The notes beneath the pieces were generated by a model. That model worked only from the letters and a program-made list of their open reading frames with translations, was not told where the DNA came from and did no database searches. A stretch of 16,477 bases of DNA from Alphaproteobacteria bacterium (lineage in GTDB: Bacteria > Pseudomonadota > Alphaproteobacteria > Rhizobiales > Aestuariivirgaceae), in assembly GCA_026400595.1 (NCBI GenBank), contig JAPLOT010000036.1:1-16477 (forward strand). Reading direction: 5' to 3'. The translations under genes and the position numbers were made by a program. This document shows positions 1 through 5,736 of the stretch, one piece after another; position 1 is the stretch's first letter; the number at the start of each line of letters is the position of its first letter.

Positions 1-440
1 CGGATGCGCGAGATGATCTTCTTCTTCTCGCGCTTGCCGCGCGCATTGTTGTAATACCATGACAGCTTGATCTGCATGTCGTTGGCCTCGGAGCCCGAGG
101 TGCCGAAGAGCACCTTGGAGGCAGGCACCGGCGAAATTTCCGTGAGCTTCTCGGAAAGCTCGATCACCCCGTCAGGCGATTTGCCGCTGAAGGCATGGGT
201 GAAGGACACCTTGCGCATGGCGGCCGCGGCCGCGTCGACGATCTCCTCGTTGCCGTAGCCCAGCGCCGTGCACCAGAGCCCCGCCATGCCCTCGATGTAG
301 CGCTTGCCGCTGTCGTCATAGAGATAGATGCCGCGCCCCTCGTTGAGGATGGTCGGGCCGACCTCGCGATGGCGGGCGAGATTGGTGTAGGGATGGATCA
401 CCGTCTCGATATCGCGGACGGCCATGTTGGACAGCGGCAT
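1..440 (-). CDS. class III (omega-type) aminotransferase, N-terminal part, cut by window edge
   Basis: The minus strand is open from an ATG at 440 to the left edge, giving about 146 residues of a PLP-dependent fold-type I class III aminotransferase. The start is well supported: GAGGAG lies 6 bases upstream (447-452). Recognisable blocks are the substrate/PLP-side segment MAGLWCTALGYGNEE, followed by the phosphate-binding region FGTSGSEANDMQIK, which is the usual G-S-G-S-E-A-N-D-type signature. The text stops at KKKIISRI, just where the family continues with a G-Y-H-G motif; the catalytic lysine lies outside. The family transfers amino groups from omega-amino acids or diamines (putrescine, beta-alanine, taurine) to pyruvate or 2-oxoglutarate. 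The resemblance to putrescine-pyruvate transaminases, plus nearby GabT and guanidinobutyrase, makes a polyamine or GABA role plausible, but substrate cannot be read from this fragment. The family call is secure; the substrate is inference. Confidence 0.9.
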   Translation of the reverse strand, partial: MPLSNMAVRDIETVIHPYTNLARHREVGPTILNEGRGIYLYDDSGKRYIEGMAGLWCTALGYGNEEIVDAAAAAMRKVSFTHAFSGKSPDGVIELSEKLTEISPVPASKVLFGTSGSEANDMQIKLSWYYNNARGKREKKKIISRI

Positions 441-465
441 GCGGAACTCCTCAGGGTGAAGCGGC

Positions 466-471
466 CTTATA
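466..471 (-). promoter_or_regulatory. candidate -10 box for the left-edge aminotransferase
   Basis: On the minus strand TATAAG lies 25 bases upstream of the ATG at 440 and just ahead of the GAGGAG ribosome binding site, which would give a short leader of about 19 bases. The -35 region 17 bases further upstream is weak (TGTCCA). This is pattern matching only. Confidence 0.35.
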
Positions 472-523
472 GCAGCCGCCGGGGAGCTTGGACAGGCATG
501 GGGGAGGCGCACGGGCTGCATGC

Positions 524-543
524 GCCGCCCAAAGCCGGGCGGC
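524..543. repeat. GC-rich stem-loop between the aminotransferase and ccdA
   Basis: Perfect 7-base inverted repeat GCCGCCC / GGGCGGC with a 6-base loop AAAGCC. No T-run follows on either strand, so it is not a classical intrinsic terminator. It sits between two divergent promoters and could be a structural boundary or simply chance in GC-rich DNA. The rest of the 441-614 gap holds only the promoter elements listed separately. Confidence 0.3.
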
Positions 544-585
544 ACGCTCAGCCGTGTCCGCCATCGCCGAAACGCGAGAGATGAA

Positions 586-614
586 TTGACCTCACACGTG
601 AATGCGCATAGCTT
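586..614 (+). promoter_or_regulatory. predicted sigma-70-type promoter of ccdAB
   Basis: TTGACC at 586-591 (5 of 6 to the -35 consensus) and TAGCTT at 609-614 (T, A and final T of the -10 consensus) are separated by exactly 17 bases. The -10 lies inside the palindrome at 602-622, so a repressor bound there would block RNA polymerase. The predicted transcription start is about 620-622, coinciding with the ATG at 621, which would make the ccdA message leaderless. Spacing and sequence are seen; function is inferred. Confidence 0.5.
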
Positions 615-622
615 ATGCGCAT
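602..622. promoter_or_regulatory. 9-bp inverted repeat, probable CcdA/CcdB autoregulatory operator
   Basis: Perfect inverted repeat: arms ATGCGCATA (602-610) and TATGCGCAT (614-622) around the 3-base spacer GCT. It covers the predicted -10 box and both candidate ccdA start codons (615 and 621). CcdA-type antitoxins bind palindromic operators through an N-terminal ribbon-helix-helix domain, and the toxin changes the affinity (conditional cooperativity), so this position is what an autoregulatory operator would need. A second, shorter symmetric element, TCAC / GTGA, lies at 592-601 in the promoter spacer. Confidence 0.55.
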
Positions 623-841
623 GACGAGCCGCACACGAAAGAAGGCCGTGAACCTGTCCGTCGACGCGCAGCTTCTCGAGGCCGCACGGGCCCAGGGATC
701 AATCTTTCTGCAGTGCTTGAGCATGCTCTGGCCCAGCAAGCGGCGCAACGTTGGCTGGACGAAAACAGGATGGCGATCGAATCCTACAATGAAGAGGTTC
801 GCGCCAACGGCGTCTGGTCCGACGGATGGCGCCGCTGGTAG
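615..841 (+). pseudogene. ccdA: type II antitoxin CcdA, broken by a one-base frameshift
   Basis: The N-terminal part reads in the frame of the ATG at 615 (or 621): TSRTRKKAVNLSVDAQLLEAARAQ, the ribbon-helix-helix half. From the G-run at 695-697 the family sequence continues in another frame: GINLSAVLEHALAQQ, then RWLDENRMAIESYNEEV and a terminal WRRW, the toxin-binding half, ending at TAG 839-841. Adding one G to the GGG restores a product of 73-75 residues, the usual CcdA length (72 in E. coli F plasmid). As written, the upper frame runs on to 887 and yields no antitoxin tail. No Shine-Dalgarno is visible before either start; the start at 621 fits a leaderless message from the promoter at 586-614. 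The ccdB start lies inside its end, a typical coupled arrangement. The family call is strong; a sequencing error in the homopolymer is as likely as a true mutation. Confidence 0.8.
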
Positions 842-1152
842 TCAGGCAATACGACGTGTGCCGCAATGGGGATCGTTCGTCCCGTAGCCGCATTCCCTTC
901 CTGATCGTCCTGCAGTCAGACTTGCTGTCGCCGCTTGAGACGGTGGTTGTCGCACCCGTGGTGGCGGAACGTCAGGCTCAGACGATCAAGCGCCTCAATC
1001 CACGGCTCATGCTGTCGGGCAAGGCCTACCGCGTGGTGATGCAGGAACTGGCCGGCATCCCGCGCCAGAGGCTTGGTGAGGCGGTCGCCAATGTGCGGGA
1101 TCGCCACGCCGAGTTCGTCGGCGCGGTCGATCTATTGTTTGCTGGCGTCTGA
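826..1152 (+). CDS. ccdB: type II toxin CcdB (DNA gyrase poison family)
   Basis: 108 residues, close to the 101 of F-plasmid CcdB. Recognisable features are the N-terminal strand RQYDVCRN, then IPFLIVLQSDLL (equivalent to the V-x-VQSD block of CcdB), MVIPL-like VVVAPVV, the YRVVMQELAGIP segment, and the helix ending in DLLFAGV. In the F toxin the C-terminal Trp-Gly-Ile contacts GyrA; here these positions read Ala-Gly-Val, so gyrase affinity may differ, although C-termini vary in chromosomal family members. The ATG at 826 lies 16 bases inside the end of ccdA without a good ribosome binding site, which suggests translational coupling to ccdA. Because ccdA is frameshifted, ribosomes from its start would now terminate at 887 instead of 841, which should weaken coupling. 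The stop is 6 bases from the convergent gabT stop. Confidence 0.88.
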   Translation: MAPLVVRQYDVCRNGDRSSRSRIPFLIVLQSDLLSPLETVVVAPVVAERQAQTIKRLNPRLMLSGKAYRVVMQELAGIPRQRLGEAVANVRDRHAEFVGAVDLLFAGV

Positions 1153-1158
1153 GCGGGC

Positions 1159-2460
1159 TCAGTTGCCGAGGATGGCGCTCTCGAGGATGTCGAGTCCCTC
1201 GTTCAGTACCATCTCGGATGCTGTGAGCGGGGTGAGCAGGCGCACCGTGTCGCTGTAGACGCCGCAGGTGAGGATAAGCAGGCCGCGCTCCAGGCACTTG
1301 GCGGCCAGCGCCTTGGCACCGGCCGCGTCCGGATCGTTGCCGCCGTGCTTGGTCACCACCTCGAAGGCGCACATGGCGCCAAGTCCGCGGATGTCGCCGA
1401 TCGGCATGCCCTTCTTCTGGGACTTGATCGCCTGCATGCGGGCCATGATGGTCTTGCCCTGCTTCTCGGCCTTCTCCAGCAGCCCTTCCTGCTCGAAGGC
1501 ATCGAAGACGCCGAGGGCTGCGGCGCAGGCCACCGGATTGCCGGCATAGGTGCCGCCGATGCCGCCCGGATCGGGCGCATCCATGATCTTGGCACGTCCC
1601 ACCACGGCAGCCAGCGGGAATCCGCCAGCCAGCGACTTGGCCGCCGTCATCAGATCGGCCTCCACGCCATAATGTTCCATGGCGAAGAACTTGCCGGTGC
1701 GGCCGAAGCCCGACTGGATCTCGTCGGCAATCAGCAGGATGCCATGCTCGTCGCAGAGCTTGCGCAGGCGCACCATGAGTTCCTTCGGCGCGACGTAGAA
1801 GCCGCCTTCGCCCTGCACCGGCTCGATGATGATGGCGGCGACGCGCGACGGCTCCACATCCGCCTTGAACAGCCACTCGATGGCATGCATCGTGTCCTCC
1901 ACCGTCACGCCCTTGTGCGCGACCGGGAAGGGCACGTGCCAGACGCCCGGCGCCATGGGGCCGAACTTGGCCTTGTAGGGAAGAACCTTGCCGGTGAGCG
2001 TCATGCCCAGCAGAGTGCGGCCGTGGAAGCCGCCGTTGAAGGCGATGACATCGGAGCGGCCGGTATAGGCGCGGGCGAACTTGATGGCGTTCTCCACCGC
2101 CTCGGCACCGGTGGTGACCAGCGCCGACTTCTTCTCGCCCGAAATTGGCGCAACTGCGTTCAGCTTCTCGCAGACCTCGATGAAGGGCGCATAGGGCATG
2201 ACCATGGCGCAGGTGTGGGTGAAGGCTTCGAGCTGCTCGTAGACGCGCTTCATCACCAGCGGGTGGCGGTGGCCGGTATTGACCACGGCGATGCCGCCGC
2301 CGAAGTCGATGTAGCGGTTGCCCTCGACGTCCCAGATCTCGGAATTCTCGGCGCGCGCCGCGATGACCGGGGCGCCCGGGCTAATGCCGCGGGACACGGC
2401 CTTGGCGCGCCGCTCTACCCACTGCTTGTTCATGCCTGGGGCTGCGACCGGTGCGTTCAT
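1159..2460 (-). CDS. gabT: 4-aminobutyrate aminotransferase (GabT-like, class III)
   Basis: 433 residues, complete; GabT proteins are usually 420-430. PLP enzyme converting 4-aminobutyrate and 2-oxoglutarate to succinate semialdehyde and glutamate in the cytoplasm. Visible landmarks: TTGAEAVENA (116-125, phosphate-cup segment), FNGGFHGRT (141-149), EPVQGEGG (213-220), IADEIQSGFGRTG with the pyridine-nitrogen aspartate at 246, and the Schiff-base lysine K275 in TAAKSLAGGFP. The ATG at 2460 is supported by AAGGAGA at about 2466-2472. It is divergent from the amidase gene and convergent with ccdB. Members of this group also accept 5-aminovalerate, so GABA is the likely but not the only substrate. 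A guanidinobutyrase-like gene about 10 kb away would produce GABA, in agreement with this role. Confidence 0.9.
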   Translation of the reverse strand: MNAPVAAPGMNKQWVERRAKAVSRGISPGAPVIAARAENSEIWDVEGNRYIDFGGGIAVVNTGHRHPLVMKRVYEQLEAFTHTCAMVMPYAPFIEVCEKLNAVAPISGEKKSALVTTGAEAVENAIKFARAYTGRSDVIAFNGGFHGRTLLGMTLTGKVLPYKAKFGPMAPGVWHVPFPVAHKGVTVEDTMHAIEWLFKADVEPSRVAAIIIEPVQGEGGFYVAPKELMVRLRKLCDEHGILLIADEIQSGFGRTGKFFAMEHYGVEADLMTAAKSLAGGFPLAAVVGRAKIMDAPDPGGIGGTYAGNPVACAAALGVFDAFEQEGLLEKAEKQGKTIMARMQAIKSQKKGMPIGDIRGLGAMCAFEVVTKHGGNDPDAAGAKALAAKCLERGLLILTCGVYSDTVRLLTPLTASEMVLNEGLDILESAILGN

Positions 2461-2499
2461 GATGTTCTCCTTGCGAATGATGGCGGCCTTTTACGCCTG

Positions 2500-2528
2500 T
2501 TGACGGGGTGGCGGCAAACGGATTCAAT
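2500..2528 (+). promoter_or_regulatory. candidate promoter for the amidase-led gene run
   Basis: TTGACG at 2500-2505 (5 of 6 to consensus) and TTCAAT at 2523-2528 (4 of 6) are 17 bases apart, in the 93-base divergent gap between gabT and the amidase. The predicted start near 2535 gives a leader of about 19 bases. No comparably good promoter is seen for gabT in the other direction. Confidence 0.35.
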
Positions 2529-2553
2529 CCGGCGCCGCAACAGGGAATTCCGC

Positions 2554-3966
2554 ATGTCCGATCTCATCCGCATGACCGCAACGCAAATCGTGGAAGGCCT
2601 GAGATCGGGGGCGATTTCGCCGCTGGATTGCATCGACGCGCTTGAAACGCGCATTGCCGCCGTGGACGGCATGGTCAATGCACTGCCAACGCGCTGCTTC
2701 GACCGGGCGCACGATCATGCGCGGCGGCTGATGGCCAGGCCGATGCGCGAGCGCGGCGTGCTGGCGGGCCTGCCGGTGCCGATCAAGGACCTGACCGACG
2801 TAGCGGGCGTGCGCTCGACGCAGGGCTCGCCCATCTACAAGGATCGCATCGCGCCCAGCTCGGATGTGCTCGTCACCCACCTCGAAGGCAATGGCGGCAT
2901 CGTCTATGCCATGTCGAACACGCCGGAATTCGGTGCCGGCGCCAATACCTTCAACGAAGTCTTCGGGCCGACGCTCAATCCCTGGAACACCCGGATGTCG
3001 GCGGCGGGGTCCTCTGGTGGCGCGGCCGTGGCGCTGGCCACCGGCATGGCCTGGGTGGCGCATGGCTCTGACCTCGGCGGCTCCTTGCGCAATCCCGCGA
3101 GCTTCTGTGGCGTGGTGGGAATGCGGCCTTCGCCGGGGCGCGTGGCCGCCAGCGTCTTCAGCAAGATCGACTCGACCCTGGGCGTGGAAGGGCCGATGGC
3201 GCGCAACGTGGAAGACCTGGCGCTGCTCTTCGATGCCATGGTGGGCGAGGAACCGGACGATCCGATCTCGCTGCCTTCCGACGGCACTTCCTATCTGGCC
3301 GCTGCACGATCGGGCTGGCGGCCGAAGCGGGTTGCCATCTCGCGCGATCTCGGCCTGCCGCCGGTCGATCCCGAAGTGGGCGACATCGTCATGGCCGCGG
3401 CCCGCCGTTTCGCGGAGGCGGGCGTCATCGTCGAGGAGGCGCATCCGGATCTCCGCGAGGCCCGCGATTGCGCGCAGGTGCTGCGTGCGCTGTCCTACGC
3501 CAACATGAAGCCGCTGCTCGACACCTATCGCGATCTGCTGAAGCCCGAGGTGGTCTGGAACATCGAGAAGGGCCTGCGCCTGACCAGCGCGGAGATTGCA
3601 CGCGCCGAGGCTCAGCGCGGCGAGATGTTCCGCCGCATGCGCTGCTTCTTCCAGGATTATGACCTGCTGCTCTGTCCCACCACCATCGTGCCGCCCTATC
3701 CGGTGGAACGGCGCTACGTGGCGGAATGCAACGGCGTTGTGTTCGAGACCTACGTCGACTGGCTGACCATCGTCTCCGCCATCACGCTCTGCTGCTGCCC
3801 GGCGATCTCGATTCCCTGCGGTTTCACCCGCAGCGGCCTGCCTGTGGGTCTGCAGATCGTGGCGCCAACGCGCGGCGAGGCGCGGCTCTTGCCGGGCGCG
3901 CGCTGCATGGAGGAGATCCTTGGCCTCGGCGCGCTCACGCCCATCGACCCGCGCCCGCCAGGATGA
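2554..3966 (+). CDS. amidase signature (AS) family hydrolase
   Basis: 470 residues, normal for the family. AS enzymes hydrolyse C-N amide bonds with a Ser-cisSer-Lys triad. All three residues are visible: K78 in GLPVPIKDLTDV, the cis-serine S153 in AAGSSGGAAVALATG, and the nucleophile S177 in HGSDLGGSLRNPA; the 24-residue spacing between the two serines is the family norm. The conserved start of the C-terminal part, DYDLLLCPTTIVPPYPV, and the substrate-end segment PAISIPCGFTRSGLPVGLQI are also present. No signal peptide, so cytoplasmic. The ATG at 2554 follows AGGGA at 2542-2546; the frame is open upstream but that part reads antisense to gabT. The substrate cannot be predicted: the family spans aliphatic and aryl amides, urea derivatives and GatA. 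Context (an acyl-CoA synthetase and HyuAB downstream) suggests release of a carboxylic acid for further catabolism. Confidence 0.93.
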   Translation: MSDLIRMTATQIVEGLRSGAISPLDCIDALETRIAAVDGMVNALPTRCFDRAHDHARRLMARPMRERGVLAGLPVPIKDLTDVAGVRSTQGSPIYKDRIAPSSDVLVTHLEGNGGIVYAMSNTPEFGAGANTFNEVFGPTLNPWNTRMSAAGSSGGAAVALATGMAWVAHGSDLGGSLRNPASFCGVVGMRPSPGRVAASVFSKIDSTLGVEGPMARNVEDLALLFDAMVGEEPDDPISLPSDGTSYLAAARSGWRPKRVAISRDLGLPPVDPEVGDIVMAAARRFAEAGVIVEEAHPDLREARDCAQVLRALSYANMKPLLDTYRDLLKPEVVWNIEKGLRLTSAEIARAEAQRGEMFRRMRCFFQDYDLLLCPTTIVPPYPVERRYVAECNGVVFETYVDWLTIVSAITLCCCPAISIPCGFTRSGLPVGLQIVAPTRGEARLLPGARCMEEILGLGALTPIDPRPPG

Positions 3967-3974
3967 CCTTCAAG

Positions 3975-4028
3975 CCAGTCTGCGTCACCTAGCCGGACGC
4001 ATGGAATGCCGGTACAAGCGCAGACTGG
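3975..4028. repeat. large inverted repeat with nested hairpin between amidase and acyl-CoA synthetase
   Basis: Perfect 10-base arms CCAGTCTGCG (3975-3984) and CGCAGACTGG (4019-4028) enclose 34 bases. Inside the loop GCAT-GGA-ATGC forms a second hairpin that can be extended by CCG/CGG across a 3-base bulge. There is no T-run after it, so it is not a standard intrinsic terminator. It starts 9 bases after the amidase stop and ends 22 bases before the ribosome binding site of the next gene. It could act as an mRNA processing or stability element, an attenuator or a protein site. Confidence 0.55.
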
Positions 4029-4050
4029 AAACGGCTTCCCATGGGGCTGG

Positions 4051-4056
4051 GGAGGA
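4051..4056 (+). promoter_or_regulatory. strong ribosome binding site deciding the acyl-CoA synthetase start
   Basis: GGAGGA lies 6 bases before the ATG at 4063. It selects this start over an in-frame upstream start at 4006, which would run through the right arm of the inverted repeat and add residues not seen in the family. Confidence 0.75.
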
Positions 4057-4062
4057 ACGAAA

Positions 4063-5694
4063 ATGCTTGGACTGATGCAGGACTTTCCGCTGCTGGTGCA
4101 TCGCGTGCTCGATCACGCGGCGCGCTGGCATGGCGACACCGAGGTCCTTTCGCGATCGGTCGAGGGGCCGCTGCACCGCATCACCTACAGGGAGGTCAAC
4201 CGGCGGGCCCGCGCCCTTGCCAGCGCAGCGCGGGCGCGGCTCGGCGTGGCATCCGGCACGGTGATCGCCACGATGGCCTGGAACACCTGGCGGCATCTGG
4301 AAACCTGGTACGGCATCATGGGCGTGCAGGGCATCGTGCACACGCTGAACCCGCGATTGTTCAACGAGCAGCTGACCTACATCATCAATCATGCCGGCGA
4401 TCAGTGGATCTTCACCGACCTGACCTTCGTTCCGCTCTTCGAGAAGCTGCAGCCTGACCTGCCGCAGGTGAAGGGTTTCGTGATCATGACCGACGCCGCG
4501 CACATGCCTACGACCACGCTGCGCAACGCGATCTGTTACGAAGATCTCGTTGCGGAGGGCGATCCGGACTTTGCCTGGCCGGACTTCGATGAAAACACCG
4601 CCTGCGGCATGTGCTACACGTCGGGGACGACGGGACATCCCAAGGGCGTGCTCTACTCGCACCGCTCCAATGTGCTGCATGGCCTCATGTGCGCGCTGTG
4701 CGATGCCATGGCGATTTCGAGCCGTGACCGCATCATGCCGGTGGTTCCGATGTTTCATGCCAATGCCTGGTCGATCGCCTTCTCGGGGCCATTGTCCGGT
4801 GCCGCCATGGTCATGCCCGGTCCGAAGCTCGACGGCGCATCGATCTACGAGATGCTGACCGAGGGTCGCGTGACCATCACCGCCGCTGTGCCCACCGTGT
4901 GGCTGATGCTGCTGCAGCATCTCGAGAAGAATCCGGAGCTCAAGCTGCCGGATCTTGACCGCGTGGTGATCGGCGGCTCCGCCTGTCCCGAGGCGGTGAT
5001 GAAGGCCTTCGTGGAAACCTATGGCAGCGATGTCGTCCACGCCTGGGGCATGACCGAGATGAGTCCCATCGGGTCGCTCTCGACGGCAACCGCGCGGATG
5101 GCCGCACTGGCGCCGGACGAACGCTGGACCCTGAAGCTGAAGCAGGGCCGCCCGCCCTTCATGGTGGACATGAAGATCACCGACGACGAGGGCAAGACCC
5201 TCCCGCATGACGGCAAGACTTTCGGCCGGCTCAAGGTGAAGGGCCCGGCAATCGCCAGCAGTTACTTCAAGGGCGAGGGCGCGTCCGCCTTCGACGCCGA
5301 GGGCTGGTTCGACACCGGCGATGTTGCCACCATCGACGAACACGGCTTCATGAACATCACCGACCGCGCCAAGGACGTGATCAAGTCGGGCGGCGAGTGG
5401 ATTTCCTCGATCGACCTGGAGAACATTGCGGTGGGCTGCCCCGGGGTGCTGGAAGCGGCCGCGATTGGCCTGCCGCATCCCAAGTGGGACGAGCGGCCGC
5501 TGCTGGTGGTGGTGAAGAAGCCGGGCGCCGAGGTAACGAAGAAGGATGTGCTTGGCCATCTGCAGGGCAAGGTCGCCAAGTGGTGGATGCCGGACGACGT
5601 TGCCTTCGTCGGCGAGATTCCGCATACCGCCACGGGCAAGATTTCCAAGCTCACCTTGCGTGCCCAGTTCAAGGACTACCGCTTCCCGAGCTGA
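4063..5694 (+). CDS. acyl-CoA synthetase, ANL superfamily, DmdB-like (3-methylthiopropionyl-CoA ligase type)
   Basis: 543 residues. It activates a carboxylic acid with ATP and then CoA. ANL motifs in order: A3 P-loop YTSGTTGHPKGV (185-196), A5 HAWGMTEMSP (326-335), A7 GWFDTGDVATID (414-425), A8 DRAKDVIKSGGEWIS (434-448), and A10 TATGKISK with catalytic K526. The opening (M-L-G-L-M-Q-DFPLL), NPRLFNEQLTYIINHA, GGSACPE and the GxPPF segment resemble the short- and medium-chain or 3-methylmercaptopropionate-CoA ligases (DmdB) of marine and soil Proteobacteria. No other DMSP demethylation genes are present here, so the acid may equally be a medium-chain or branched acid. Preceded by the 3975-4028 inverted repeat, followed after 42 bases by selO. 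Likely cytoplasmic. Confidence 0.9.
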   Translation: MLGLMQDFPLLVHRVLDHAARWHGDTEVLSRSVEGPLHRITYREVNRRARALASAARARLGVASGTVIATMAWNTWRHLETWYGIMGVQGIVHTLNPRLFNEQLTYIINHAGDQWIFTDLTFVPLFEKLQPDLPQVKGFVIMTDAAHMPTTTLRNAICYEDLVAEGDPDFAWPDFDENTACGMCYTSGTTGHPKGVLYSHRSNVLHGLMCALCDAMAISSRDRIMPVVPMFHANAWSIAFSGPLSGAAMVMPGPKLDGASIYEMLTEGRVTITAAVPTVWLMLLQHLEKNPELKLPDLDRVVIGGSACPEAVMKAFVETYGSDVVHAWGMTEMSPIGSLSTATARMAALAPDERWTLKLKQGRPPFMVDMKITDDEGKTLPHDGKTFGRLKVKGPAIASSYFKGEGASAFDAEGWFDTGDVATIDEHGFMNITDRAKDVIKSGGEWISSIDLENIAVGCPGVLEAAAIGLPHPKWDERPLLVVVKKPGAEVTKKDVLGHLQGKVAKWWMPDDVAFVGEIPHTATGKISKLTLRAQFKDYRFPS

Positions 5695-5736
5695 GCGGTG
5701 CTGGCAAAAGGGGCCCCGGATGCCTATGTTCCGGCC

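Noticed and set aside
524..543. GC-rich hairpin as an intrinsic terminator
   Set aside because: No T-run on either strand and no transcript that would need to end here; kept only as a structural repeat.
195..584. Plus-strand open frame of 129 codons over the left-edge aminotransferase
   Set aside because: Antisense to a clear aminotransferase and without domain signals.
1345..2553. Upstream extension of the amidase open frame
   Set aside because: It runs antisense through gabT; the AGGGA-preceded ATG at 2554 and family alignment fix the start.
5698..5736. GTG at 5698 as the selO start
   Set aside because: The 13 added residues do not resemble SelO N-termini; the ATG at 5737 gives the usual length.
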